Notes: generated from the letters alone by a model not told the origin. A DNA stretch of 64,000 bases from JASMTM01 sp046483075 (GCA_046483075.1 JAWODV010000076.1:14702-78701), one strand, 5' to 3'; shown: positions 9,664 to 18,995, numbered from the stretch's first letter. Made by a program: numbers and translations.

Positions 9664-11427
9664 TTAGAAATTAAGGTTGTCCACGTATTCTTTTCTGAAA
9701 TCCTTCATAGAAGAAAGGTCGAAATGCAGAGACTTGTTAACAATGTCACGGACCGAATGAAGATAATTTCTGTTAAGCATTAGTTTTACTGCGCCCTTTA
9801 AAGAAGTATTGCCTGCAGGACTGAGGTTTTTTCCTGATTTTTCAGGGATTAATCCTACAGTGAAAACGTCTTCTGGATTCAGGTTACTGCCAAATCCACC
9901 TGCAACCTGAACTAATTGTGGCTTTATATTACCTGCAAGTTTAACAAGAATATCGTAACCTGTTCTTATAGCTGCCTTTGCCAGTTGGAAATTCCTGATA
10001 TCTTTTTGGGATATGAAGATATCCTCTGTAAGATATAGACTTTTATTATTGTAATCAAATTTACTTTTAATCTCATCAGAACTGCAGTTGTCGATACTAA
10101 AGCTTCCTGTTGTATATACAATCTGCTTCCTGATAAGTTCTGCAACCAATGAAATTATCCCTGTCCCACATATTCCGGAAGGTTTTTTATTACCTATCGT
10201 GTAGAGCATTATATTATTTTTATCAATACGTACCCTGTATATTGCTCCATTGACATTTCCAGTTCCACAAGAGATATTTGCACCTTCAAAAGCAGGACCA
10301 GCTGCAGTAGAACAGCAAAATATTTTATCTTCATTGACGTAAACCAGCTCACCATTGGTTCCTAAATCCACAAGCATACAACGCTGTGATTCATAAAGCC
10401 CTGAAGCCAGAATGCCAGAAACTATATCACCACCAACAAATGCTGATATTGATGGGAAGGAATAAACCTCAGTATACGTTTCTCCAGCTAAACCCAGTAA
10501 AGTTGCTGACCTTCGAAGATGAGAGTTTGTAAAAGGAATATAAGGAGACTGAGCTATTGTTCTAACAGGTAATGAAAAGAGAATATGTATCATCGTTGCA
10601 TTTCCAGAAACAATATATTGATCAATGGTATATTCACCTATTCCTGATTCATTAATAGATTTTTCTACCATATTGTTGATACAATTCACAACTTTTCCAT
10701 TCAGCTCACATAATCCTTCTTTGGAACTAATTATATGACTGATTCTACTGATGACATCGGCTCCAAAAGTTTGTTGGGGATTTAAACAGGAATATGTACC
10801 AATGTTTTTTCCAGTTTCAAGATCTAGTAAAGCGACCACGATAGTCGTTGTGCCCAGGTCAACTGCGACTCCTATACTACTCTTATAATAATCATTTGAA
10901 ACGGAAACGATACTTTCTCCTGCTAGCTTAACCACAACTTCCTTATTAAGTAATCCTGAGCCACTAAAAACACGAGAAAAATCCAGCTCATCAACTTCAA
11001 GCGTTTTTTTAATTTCAACCTCCAGGTCAGGTTCACTTATTTTATCAGCAAGACTTATGTGTTTTGTTCTAACAAAGGGGTCAAATTCTTCTAGTAATAA
11101 ATTTTCATCGATTTCCACCATACCAAAATCTTTCTCTGGAATAACATGAACTTCCCCATCTTCGATTATTCTGGTTTGACAGGCCAGTCTAGTTCCACGT
11201 TTGATGTTTTCACTGGAAAGTTGATCTATTTCAGATGTGGTTAACTCAGAAAAGGCTCTATTGGGTAAACAATAAACAATGCATTTACCGCATTTGCCTT
11301 TACCTCCACAGGGTGTTGGTGGAAGCTTTCCGGCTTTTTCTAATGCTGTTAGGAGATTTTCTCCTTTTTTTACTTTCAGAGAAAACAAATCGTTTCCATA
11401 ATGGATTTTCAATAGTACAGCTGACAT
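9664..11427 (-). CDS. 2Fe-2S ferredoxin/ASKHA protein, corrinoid-activation (RACE/RamA-like, DUF4445)
   Basis: A 587-residue protein. Residues 1-95 form a plant-type 2Fe-2S ferredoxin domain with cysteines C40, C46, C49 and C83. The rest is an actin-like ASKHA ATPase with GVAVDLGTTTIV, MLVDLGTNGEL, a CSTAAGPAFEGA segment and a final VAGGFGS motif. Proteins of this build reductively reactivate the cobalt of corrinoid proteins used by methyltransferases. Finding one at the end of a mannoside operon is unexpected. The URO-D-like gene at the window edge is the only visible candidate partner. It lies five bases after the esterase gene, so it is probably co-transcribed from 17355 on. Confidence 0.85.
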   Translation of the reverse strand: MSAVLLKIHYGNDLFSLKVKKGENLLTALEKAGKLPPTPCGGKGKCGKCIVYCLPNRAFSELTTSEIDQLSSENIKRGTRLACQTRIIEDGEVHVIPEKDFGMVEIDENLLLEEFDPFVRTKHISLADKISEPDLEVEIKKTLEVDELDFSRVFSGSGLLNKEVVVKLAGESIVSVSNDYYKSSIGVAVDLGTTTIVVALLDLETGKNIGTYSCLNPQQTFGADVISRISHIISSKEGLCELNGKVVNCINNMVEKSINESGIGEYTIDQYIVSGNATMIHILFSLPVRTIAQSPYIPFTNSHLRRSATLLGLAGETYTEVYSFPSISAFVGGDIVSGILASGLYESQRCMLVDLGTNGELVYVNEDKIFCCSTAAGPAFEGANISCGTGNVNGAIYRVRIDKNNIMLYTIGNKKPSGICGTGIISLVAELIRKQIVYTTGSFSIDNCSSDEIKSKFDYNNKSLYLTEDIFISQKDIRNFQLAKAAIRTGYDILVKLAGNIKPQLVQVAGGFGSNLNPEDVFTVGLIPEKSGKNLSPAGNTSLKGAVKLMLNRNYLHSVRDIVNKSLHFDLSSMKDFRKEYVDNLNF

Positions 11428-11431
11428 CCAA

Positions 11432-12817
11432 CTAAGTCCCTTCGACTTTAACCCCGTAGAAAGACAGTACCGGTATGTGCCCTTCTAAATCTACAGGAGG
11501 ATTTACAGATGGATTTGACTGATGGCAACAATTCACCTTTCCATGTCCTTCAATTTCTTTTTTCAGTTCGATTGTAATCTTGTTTCCTTCAATTTTGTAA
11601 TCTAAAATACCATTTGTTCCGGATTCATCGATTATTTCGATTGGTAACCGTTCCGGTGGAAGATCAAAGGCATATAACGAACCTTTTACGCCTTCGAATT
11701 CAAGGATCACGGTCTTTTTTCCCGATTTCACAATTCTTTTAATATCTGGTGTTCCGGTATTATTATTTTTCAAATAAATTTTTTCCATAACCAAACGTGC
11801 AAGTCTTTCACCAATAATCATATTTCCGTGAGAACTATTATGGATGTTATCTGATAATGGTACATCAAGAGATGGTATTACATATACTCCCGAGATTGCC
11901 TTAGCTGCAACGCGCTGGGCATTTCTGACCATAGCCCACCCTTCATCATCCATTCCCCAGGGTTCCATTTCAGCCACAAAACGATTAAGTTGAACGGTGA
12001 AAAAGGGCAATTGTTTGTCTTTCAAATCTTTCCTCAAAGCTTGCACAAATTCCTTAAATCTTTCTAGATAACTTTCACACAAACCTTTAACAACATCAGA
12101 ACAACCTTGATACCATAAAATGCCTCTTATCTTTCCACCCTGTGTCTTAATTATCTCAAGCATATTTTTGTATAATTCTCCATTTTCACCGGGATTCCAT
12201 TGACTTAATGATGAACCTCCAAGTGAACACTGTAAAAGTCCAACCGGCGTACTACATTCTCTTTTGATCTTTTTGGCAAAATTAAGATATGGAGAATGTC
12301 CTGGATTTATGGATTCCATATTTATTTCATGTATTGTATCAGTAGTATCATTTAAAGGATGTGATGCAAGCTCCCATTTTCCATTGTTTTTGAATATGTG
12401 AACTCCTAATTCAGGAGGATCATAAACTGTATCCTTACCGTAACCGGCTGAATTACTTTGCCCAGCAATTACAAACAAATCTCCAACACCTATATGATGT
12501 CTTATATCTCCCCTTATAGCATGTTCCATATCACGGTTGCCGGTTTTTAAAGCTGTCTCTATACGATAAAGACCTCCTTCAGGAACTCTTAAAGACACCT
12601 TCCATTGATTACCGGGCAACAATTCACAAACAGTCCACGGAACGACTGATTCATTTGAGTTTTCCTTTACTACCTTTGCATAAACCGAGGCATTACTGTT
12701 TTTTTCAGGATCAGCCCATTTACCATAAAGTGATATTTCTGATAATCCCCTATTCTGCTGAAATATCTGCCAGTCCTGCAATCCTCTTTCTATAAATACA
12801 CCATAACTCACATCCAA
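11432..12817 (-). CDS. SASA-domain carbohydrate esterase (sialate O-acetylesterase-like)
   Basis: A 461-residue SGNH-type esterase of the sialate O-acetylesterase/CE6 type. It shows GQSNSAGYG with the catalytic Ser, a GGSSLSQW block, WYQGCSD (family usually WxQGE) and a late HNSSHGNM segment that should supply the catalytic His. The residues before the SGNH core form a small beta domain. There is no signal peptide, so it should remove acetyl (or other acyl) groups from imported sugars in the cytoplasm. The start is uncertain: TTG at 12817, or GTG at 12811, which is better spaced (9 bases) from GGAGG. In a mannan context, O-acetylated mannosides are a natural substrate, but this is inference. 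Confidence 0.8.
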   Translation of the reverse strand: MDVSYGVFIERGLQDWQIFQQNRGLSEISLYGKWADPEKNSNASVYAKVVKENSNESVVPWTVCELLPGNQWKVSLRVPEGGLYRIETALKTGNRDMEHAIRGDIRHHIGVGDLFVIAGQSNSAGYGKDTVYDPPELGVHIFKNNGKWELASHPLNDTTDTIHEINMESINPGHSPYLNFAKKIKRECSTPVGLLQCSLGGSSLSQWNPGENGELYKNMLEIIKTQGGKIRGILWYQGCSDVVKGLCESYLERFKEFVQALRKDLKDKQLPFFTVQLNRFVAEMEPWGMDDEGWAMVRNAQRVAAKAISGVYVIPSLDVPLSDNIHNSSHGNMIIGERLARLVMEKIYLKNNNTGTPDIKRIVKSGKKTVILEFEGVKGSLYAFDLPPERLPIEIIDESGTNGILDYKIEGNKITIELKKEIEGHGKVNCCHQSNPSVNPPVDLEGHIPVLSFYGVKVEGT

Positions 12818-12826
12818 AACCTCCAG

Positions 12827-13762
12827 TCAATTATAGAGGGTTTCAAAAAGAAGTTTCGCTGCTCCCAGAAGAGGGCTTTCATTTAGATTTTTGGCTTTGA
12901 GAACAACAGGTTTTCTTTCATCCTTACACAATTCATTCTTTAATGAGGGTTCAAGTAGATCAAATGCATTTGAAATTTGTCCCCCCATTACCACACAATC
13001 AGCCTTAAAATCGTAAACCATGGGTTTCAGGAAAGACCCGATTAATTTCCCTATCTCTTTAAAAACTTCTTTTGCACAGGTATTTCCAGCTCTTGCTTCA
13101 GCAGCAATATTTTTAACAGTGAGTTTTCTGTTACACATTTTATTAAAGATTCTTTCAATCCCCCTTTTTGAAGCATAGTCATCAAATAGACCATCCCCAT
13201 AGGGTAAACCACCTATCCATGCCAATGGCGGAACTCCAGCTCCTTCTCTAACTATCTTTCCATTTTTCATAAATGCTGATCCAAAACCTGTGCCCAAAGT
13301 AACACCAATAATGTTTCTGTAATTCTTTGCAGAGCCAAACCAGGCTTCTCCCCTAAGAAAAACTGAAGAATCCTCTTCAAATAATACTGGGTAATCTTCT
13401 AAAAGACCCAGTCGCTTTCTAAACTCTACTTTCAGATTCACTCCATAGATTGCATTATATTTATCCAGCCCTTTTATAAGACTTATTCCTCTATTGTAGT
13501 CAAAGGGCCCCGGTACCCCACATGAAATACCAAGAGTTGTTATCGATTTATCATCTGCTTTATTAAACAATTCCCTCAAAACAGAAATAAATCCTTCCAA
13601 TATTTCTTCCCGTTTACCTTTTGAATTAATAGGTCTACTTTTTGGGTAATTGTATATTATTTTCCCGGATAAATCGACCAATGCATACTTTACAGAAGTA
13701 CCTCCCACATCAATGGCCAGGGCACATTTTAATCTTTCAGTAGAGCTTTTACCACCTTGCAT
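12827..13762 (-). CDS. ROK-family sugar kinase
   Basis: A 311-residue ROK kinase with the N-terminal phosphate-binding motif AIDVGGTSVKYALVD and the catalytic Asp in FEEDSSVFLRGE. Its second glycine-rich loop is VTLGTGFGSAF. The Cys-rich zinc motif found in many ROK proteins (CxCGxxGCxE) is absent; the corresponding region reads GGLPYGDGLFDDYAS. It overlaps the end of the isomerase fusion gene by 34 bases, suggesting coupled translation. Next to a mannose-6-phosphate isomerase it plausibly acts as a mannokinase (mannose to mannose-6-P), but hexose specificity cannot be read directly. Confidence 0.85.
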   Translation of the reverse strand: MQGGKSSTERLKCALAIDVGGTSVKYALVDLSGKIIYNYPKSRPINSKGKREEILEGFISVLRELFNKADDKSITTLGISCGVPGPFDYNRGISLIKGLDKYNAIYGVNLKVEFRKRLGLLEDYPVLFEEDSSVFLRGEAWFGSAKNYRNIIGVTLGTGFGSAFMKNGKIVREGAGVPPLAWIGGLPYGDGLFDDYASKRGIERIFNKMCNRKLTVKNIAAEARAGNTCAKEVFKEIGKLIGSFLKPMVYDFKADCVVMGGQISNAFDLLEPSLKNELCKDERKPVVLKAKNLNESPLLGAAKLLFETLYN

Positions 13763-15504
13763 GGTTCATCACCTTTATTAGAAACTTCATACTTTTTAAC
13801 AGCAGCTGGAATAATTATTGTTTCTGAGTAATTAAGCTCAACACTTTTACTGTGCATATCGGAAGCATTTATAGCAATTCTACTTCCTTCAACCAGAGTA
13901 AGTACATGAAAACTGTCAGACGTACAATCAGTATATTTCGTATTAAACTCGATCCTGTGTACTTTATGGAAAAAATCATCTCTATCTGCAATCAGATATT
14001 CTTCTACTCCATTTTCTTTCTTTATCAGTATCGGTTCAATTTTGAGGTTATTATTTATCCATTTTGTTCTTCTATCAGCATTAATAACATTAAATGCATG
14101 TTTGAGATGAATTGGTCTCATTGTACCATTGAGATCCGGGCGTAGATGATCGTAGATTTTAAATGTATATCTGTATGTTGTTGAGCTGATTTCAAGCACC
14201 ACCAATCCCTCTCTAGAACCATGTACTGTACCTGGTGGTATCATAACGATATCGTGCTTATCAACTTCTACACCATTAACAAAATTTCTGTAATCAAATG
14301 CCACCCGTTCTTTTTCAGCTCTTTCAGCAGCTTCTCTAAAATTTGAGATTTCAACCCCTTCCTTGAGTCCAAGGTTGACCTTTCTTCCTTTTTTAGAATC
14401 TAGAATATAGTACATTTCTCCTTGATGATAGCATTCATTGAAGTTTTCCCTTATGTATTCCGTAGTCGGATGTACCTGAACTGATAAATCTCCTCCTCCA
14501 TATGTATCAAGGTAGTCGAATCTAACAGGAAATTCACCACAAAATCTTTCAGGGGAAACATTTCCTACGATCTGTGAATAAAAGAGTGCGGTGAATGTTT
14601 TCCATGGTATTTCGAGTACAATGGAGCTTTCCAAATTCGAAAGAAACAGACTCATTTCTGGAGCAATCACTTCATAACTCCATGCACAGTTTTCCCATTC
14701 AGAAGGTAAGTTACGCACCTTTTTCAACCATTGTCCTCCCCAGGGTCCTGGTTCATATATGGGTTTAAGTCTGAATGGCTGTTTTGTAAGCTGACTAAGT
14801 AAGCATTCCAGATCAGCTTTTTCCATCATCACCGGAAAATTTTCATCATTTGCATCAACATAGAAATCTGTATAATTTAAAATTCGTTTTCTATGTTTGT
14901 CATTGATAGGGAAATCTATATAATAAGACTTTTTTGGTCCAATACTCTGTGTTTTAAAATCGCTGCCTTGAACTTTTTGACGTTTTAACATTTCTTCTCT
15001 TGTAAGATCAAAGTAAATTAGCAAATCATAATAGTCTACAAGTTCATCAAGTCCTGATCCCGTTCCATATACCACCAGGACTTCATTTTCATTACTGCTT
15101 AAAAATTGCTTTAGGTTTTTAATTTCAGATTCATCAAAAAAAGAAACCAGTTCGCCTCTGAAAATCTTCCCAAAAACAGGATCACTGGTAAGATACTCAT
15201 CAAACATTTTATTCAATTCTTTATCATCTTTCATACAATTCTCAATATCAAAAAAACTGACTTTAATGCCATCATTATCAAAAACTTTGGAGATCTCACT
15301 ATTTATTAAATCCCATTTAGTCATAGGAAAACCATCAATAGCGATTACTATAGGTGCACTAAGATGTTCCAGTGTTTTCATTATCTTTCTTCCAATACCC
15401 TTGTATCCCTCAAATAGTTTAAAGTTATCATGTGAGATAACTTCATTAACTGCTTCAAGTCTTTCGGGATATTCAAATGTATTTTCTGATTTTCTCCTGG
15501 CCAT
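13729..15504 (-). CDS. Kinase-like domain fused to class I mannose-6-phosphate isomerase
   Basis: A 591-residue fusion. Residues 245-591 resemble class I mannose-6-phosphate isomerase, which interconverts mannose-6-P and fructose-6-P. The zinc-binding pattern is present: VQVHP, then GEMYYIL, then PPGTVHGS. Residues 1-235 resemble a nucleoside/uridine-kinase-like P-loop domain (VIAIDGFPMTKWD, VVYGTGSGLDEL, YFDLTREEMLKRQ), but the Walker A loop is degenerate because the expected GKS/T is not there. ATP binding is therefore doubtful and the domain may be regulatory. It sits between the unrecognised 612-residue protein and the ROK kinase, which fits an imported-mannose pathway. Confidence 0.8.
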   Translation of the reverse strand: MARRKSENTFEYPERLEAVNEVISHDNFKLFEGYKGIGRKIMKTLEHLSAPIVIAIDGFPMTKWDLINSEISKVFDNDGIKVSFFDIENCMKDDKELNKMFDEYLTSDPVFGKIFRGELVSFFDESEIKNLKQFLSSNENEVLVVYGTGSGLDELVDYYDLLIYFDLTREEMLKRQKVQGSDFKTQSIGPKKSYYIDFPINDKHRKRILNYTDFYVDANDENFPVMMEKADLECLLSQLTKQPFRLKPIYEPGPWGGQWLKKVRNLPSEWENCAWSYEVIAPEMSLFLSNLESSIVLEIPWKTFTALFYSQIVGNVSPERFCGEFPVRFDYLDTYGGGDLSVQVHPTTEYIRENFNECYHQGEMYYILDSKKGRKVNLGLKEGVEISNFREAAERAEKERVAFDYRNFVNGVEVDKHDIVMIPPGTVHGSREGLVVLEISSTTYRYTFKIYDHLRPDLNGTMRPIHLKHAFNVINADRRTKWINNNLKIEPILIKKENGVEEYLIADRDDFFHKVHRIEFNTKYTDCTSDSFHVLTLVEGSRIAINASDMHSKSVELNYSETIIIPAAVKKYEVSNKGDEPCKVVKALLKD

Positions 15505-15516
15505 AAAGTAAACACC

Positions 15517-17355
15517 TCAATGATTTTTAAGGATTTTTGCATACCTAACTATTTCATGTGGTTTAACTAAAAACAATTTACCCGATGTGCCACCATTTTT
15601 GGCGTATATCATAGCTTTTTGAACCTTTTCAAGGCTTAAACCCTTTGAAGCAAGTCCAAAATAACAGGGCACCATACCCCAAAAAGGAGAATCAAGCCCG
15701 AGGATTATCCAGCCTTTTTTATTAGAATTACCAATTATTTCTTCCCATTTTTTGAGATCTGCCATGGGATTAAAACTCCAGTGTTCTGTTTGCTGATTCA
15801 GAACGATCAATTCTTTACTTTCATAAACGATCTTGGGGAATTCATTTTCATATTTATATGTTATCGCATACTCAAATCCAGCTTTTTCTATAACATTATA
15901 CTGAGGTTCACCACTTTTATGAACATAAGACGGGCAAGCATCCTGAAAAGAATAGTAACCAGTTGGAACATTGTTTTCTCCAACAAATTCTTTAATTTTA
16001 CTTTTGGCCTGTAAAAGATTTTCAAGTAATGTTTTTCCGGTTAAATATCCAGCTGCTTCTGTGGCTACACCGGTTCCAGCACTACAAATAAGAGGTTCTA
16101 CTGAGGGGAAAACCCCTCCATGTTCATGGGATAAATAAAATCTCTCAAGCATATCTTCAGAGAAGTCCCACCACGTTGAAGGAAATGCTATTCCATCTCT
16201 AATGCCCTTTATTGAATGAAGATCTAGATATCTGGGTAATACAGGTAGATGGCCAAGATCTGCAGCATAATGCAAAAAACATACTGGTATATCTCCTTTT
16301 CCAAGCTTTTCTTCCAAATATCTATCACTGTACTCTTCTTCAAGGGGGTTTCTCGCTTTTTTTAGCCAGATAGAGGGGAGAGAAAGCTTCTCTCTGATTG
16401 TAAAACCCACTTCTATGTCATGTGCAAGGGTAAATATAATGTCCTTTTTTGAAATTTCAGAAATCATCGTATCATCAAAAATCTGACTACCCCAAATATG
16501 TCTGTTCCCAACTTTTTTTGTTAATCTATCAAGGACTTTAACAGCCTTTTTCAATGTTCCTACAGCAGCTATTGGTAAAATTCTATCTCTCAGATATTTT
16601 GGGCTCCACCTGAGTGTTATAGGATCGTTACCAAGGGCCAGTCCTTTAGCTTTGTGTATCCACCGATTTGAAATTCTTTCAGTGAAAGTCAAATAAGTGT
16701 CTTGAGGGTTCAATGAATCTATTAACTCTACATCGTAACCAAGCTTTTTAAATCTGTTTTCTGCATTTTCCGGACACGCTATCAAGAATAATTTATTAAC
16801 ACCGTTATTTCTTATTTGAGCAAATTTATCATCATCCATTTCGTAATAAAGTCCCAATGATTTTCTAAAGAAAATTTCTGGATATATAAATGTATCAATT
16901 CTTGATTTACCGGATATTTTAAAATCTCCAATTTCGACTGCTTCTTCTGAAAATTCAAATACTCTTGAAGGAAAAACCACTGCTTCTTCTGGAAAACTTT
17001 CACTAAAAAAATCAAAAAGCTCTCTATAAAAATCGATTAAATTTTCTGAATTATGCTTTATCGACTTTCCTTTACCTTTTAGTACAAAACGTTCGAAAGG
17101 AATTTCATCAACTTCAGTTAAAGAAAATAAATGAACATTCTCATAAAAAGATGCGATATAGTAGAATTGTTCCATATGATTATTTCCGGTAAATGGCAGA
17201 TAATCTCCAATATCAGCAAGGCTTGGTTTAACAGAAAAGTATCCTTCATAATCATTACCATGTATCTCAGATAGCCATGCGATTACAGGCAATGCAGTTG
17301 CTCTTGAAGGACAGCTTTCATGACTGTAAAACAACACCAGATCATTTTTGTCCAT
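15517..17355 (-). CDS. Large conserved-looking protein of unknown function in mannoside operon
   Basis: A 612-residue soluble protein that I do not recognise. It starts MDKNDLVLFYSHES with GGAGGTGAGG upstream and has no signal peptide or membrane segment. It is rich in His/Asp/Glu/Trp motifs: LAHDIEVGF, FLHYAADLGHL, STWWDFSED, SHEHGGVF, TEHWSFNP. These are the kind of residues expected at a sugar-binding metal or acid/base site. As the first gene of the operon with the isomerase, kinase and esterase, it may be a carbohydrate-active enzyme of a new or distant family, perhaps related to the HxD-type GH38/GH57 barrels. That is speculation from residue pattern and context. Confidence 0.55.
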   Translation of the reverse strand: MDKNDLVLFYSHESCPSRATALPVIAWLSEIHGNDYEGYFSVKPSLADIGDYLPFTGNNHMEQFYYIASFYENVHLFSLTEVDEIPFERFVLKGKGKSIKHNSENLIDFYRELFDFFSESFPEEAVVFPSRVFEFSEEAVEIGDFKISGKSRIDTFIYPEIFFRKSLGLYYEMDDDKFAQIRNNGVNKLFLIACPENAENRFKKLGYDVELIDSLNPQDTYLTFTERISNRWIHKAKGLALGNDPITLRWSPKYLRDRILPIAAVGTLKKAVKVLDRLTKKVGNRHIWGSQIFDDTMISEISKKDIIFTLAHDIEVGFTIREKLSLPSIWLKKARNPLEEEYSDRYLEEKLGKGDIPVCFLHYAADLGHLPVLPRYLDLHSIKGIRDGIAFPSTWWDFSEDMLERFYLSHEHGGVFPSVEPLICSAGTGVATEAAGYLTGKTLLENLLQAKSKIKEFVGENNVPTGYYSFQDACPSYVHKSGEPQYNVIEKAGFEYAITYKYENEFPKIVYESKELIVLNQQTEHWSFNPMADLKKWEEIIGNSNKKGWIILGLDSPFWGMVPCYFGLASKGLSLEKVQKAMIYAKNGGTSGKLFLVKPHEIVRYAKILKNH

Positions 17356-17460
17356 TCTTTCCTCACCTCCATTCTATTAAATCATCATTCATATTCGATT
17401 TTCTAATAGAGTTATAAGCCTTTACACATGAATGATCACTATCAGAAACAATGAAAAAGA

Positions 17461-17490
17461 ATAATGTTTAAAAAATACAATCGTTTGCAA
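17461..17490 (-). promoter_or_regulatory. Promoter of the isomerase/kinase/esterase operon
   Basis: On the minus strand, TTGCAA (17485-17490) and CATTAT (17461-17466) are 18 bases apart, copying the geometry of the promoter at 9559-9588. The palindrome at 17476-17489 covers the -35. This links both halves of cluster 1 to one regulator. Confidence 0.6.
17476..17489. promoter_or_regulatory. LacI-type operator O3
   Basis: TACAATCGTTTGCA, with a central CG, is intermediate between O1 (9574) and O2 (9640). It overlaps the -35 of the leftward promoter and is the probable binding site for the LacI protein at 3154-4140. Confidence 0.65.
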
Positions 17491-17530
17491 TTAATATTTG
17501 TTCCTAAAATTTTTATTTTATATATAATAA

Positions 17531-17558
17531 TTGACAAAATTATTTTTCTTATGATAAC
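17531..17558 (+). promoter_or_regulatory. Candidate promoter for the GPH transporter gene
   Basis: A consensus TTGACA (17531-17536) is followed after 16 bases by GATAAC (17553-17558). The transporter start is about 110 bases downstream. No operator-like palindrome overlaps it, although O3 is only about 40 bases upstream. Confidence 0.45.
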
Positions 17559-17669
17559 GGTTGAATTAATAGCACTTTTAAAAGTACTGATAGAATATAA
17601 CTGCTTAAAATAAATTAGTATTCAACTATGATAAAATTATTTTCATAGAAGCATACAATGGAGGCATAC

Positions 17670-18995
17670 ATGCGTAAACTGAGTAAAATTGCCTATGGTT
17701 ACGGAGATTTAGGGCTTAGCATTTCATGGACTATCGTTGGTTTCTATTTTATGTATTATCTTACCGATGTAGCATTAATCAATCCTGCTTGGGTGGGGGC
17801 TGCAATACTAGTGGGCAGGCTTTGGGATGCTTTCAGTGACCCTGTTTTTGGTAGATTCTCCGACCGAACATCAACACGATTCGGTAGAAGAAGACCTTTT
17901 ATTTTAGGTTCTGCAATTCCATATGGCCTTTCGTTCTTTTTGTTGTGGATTGTTCCTGATACAACCCCCACTGTTAAATTAATTTATGTGGTTATTTTCT
18001 TTTTGTTTCATACAACAGCAAGCACAGCATATAGTGTTCCATATACTGCATTAACTCCCGAACTTGCACAAACCTATGACGAACGAACCAGTCTGAATGC
18101 TTTTAGAATGTTTTTCTCTATATTAGGCGGGCTTATAGCCGGAGCAGTGCCAGCTTTTATTGTTCAAATGATTGGCAATGAATCAAAGGGTTATGCGGTT
18201 ATGGGACTTATCTTTGGTTTGTTCATAATTACGAGTCCCTTAATGGTCTTTTTCTTTACGAGAGAATCAACGGAAAAGCATACTTCAAAAAAGAAGTTGT
18301 TTGAGGCGTTAAGGGATATTATTCAAAATAAACCCTTTATCTATGCTGTCCTAATGTTTTTCTTCACCTGGACAGGTGTGAACGTTGTCTCCGCAACGAT
18401 AATTTATTTTGCAACCTATGTAATGGATAGAAAAGATGAAATAGGTATTCTTATTGGTGTTCTGTTTTTATCTTCTATAGTTTTCTTGCCTATCTGGGTA
18501 AAAATATCTGGAAAGCTGGAAAAACGAAGAGCATATCAAGTTGGGATGCTGGAACTCATCTGTTGCCTTTTGTTCATTGCATTTTTCGGCGATATTCTTA
18601 ATGATATCTGGCTCTACGTAACAGTTATCATTACAGGGTTTGGAGTATCAGCTGCTCACATATTGCCGTTTTCAATTCTCCCCGATGCTGTCGAATACGA
18701 TCGTGTTATCTCAGGAGAAAAGCGAGAGGGAATGTATTATGGTTTGTCCACATTTTTTCAAAAACTTGGCACTTCTCTAATGCTTTTTGTAGTGGGAGTT
18801 ACACTGGAACTGACAGGATATGTACCAAACATTCAACAGGAACCTAATGTAATTCTAACTATAAGGATGTTATTCGGTATTTTTCCTGCCGTATTATTTC
18901 TTATAGGTATAATATTGATGATCCCATATCCTATCGATAGGAACTTCCAGAAAAATATGCTCAAAGGAAATGAGAAGAACAATGAAAGTGCTTAA
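17670..18995 (+). CDS. GPH-family sugar:cation symporter (MFS, MelB-like)
   Basis: A 441-residue integral membrane protein with about twelve hydrophobic segments. It carries the glycoside-pentoside-hexuronide family signatures near the N-terminus: YGYGDLGLS, GRLWDAFSDPVFG, then SDRTSTRFGRRRPF. This family couples uptake of oligosaccharides to Na+ or H+. I start it at the ATG at 17670 because GGAGG lies five bases upstream; the ATG at 17658 sits inside that Shine-Dalgarno region. It is divergent from the mannoside operon and overlaps the following gene. Its substrate is unknown and could be a second route for the same sugars. Confidence 0.88.
   Translation: MRKLSKIAYGYGDLGLSISWTIVGFYFMYYLTDVALINPAWVGAAILVGRLWDAFSDPVFGRFSDRTSTRFGRRRPFILGSAIPYGLSFFLLWIVPDTTPTVKLIYVVIFFLFHTTASTAYSVPYTALTPELAQTYDERTSLNAFRMFFSILGGLIAGAVPAFIVQMIGNESKGYAVMGLIFGLFIITSPLMVFFFTRESTEKHTSKKKLFEALRDIIQNKPFIYAVLMFFFTWTGVNVVSATIIYFATYVMDRKDEIGILIGVLFLSSIVFLPIWVKISGKLEKRRAYQVGMLELICCLLFIAFFGDILNDIWLYVTVIITGFGVSAAHILPFSILPDAVEYDRVISGEKREGMYYGLSTFFQKLGTSLMLFVVGVTLELTGYVPNIQQEPNVILTIRMLFGIFPAVLFLIGIILMIPYPIDRNFQKNMLKGNEKNNESA

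Larger units (their letters stand above)
17356..17669. other. Divergent intergenic control region
   Basis: A 314-base AT-rich region between the leftward operon and the rightward GPH transporter gene. It contains a leftward promoter with a LacI-type operator (17461-17490), a candidate rightward promoter (17531-17558) and no open reading frame with a plausible ribosome-binding site. The leftward leader is about 100 bases long. Confidence 0.6.
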
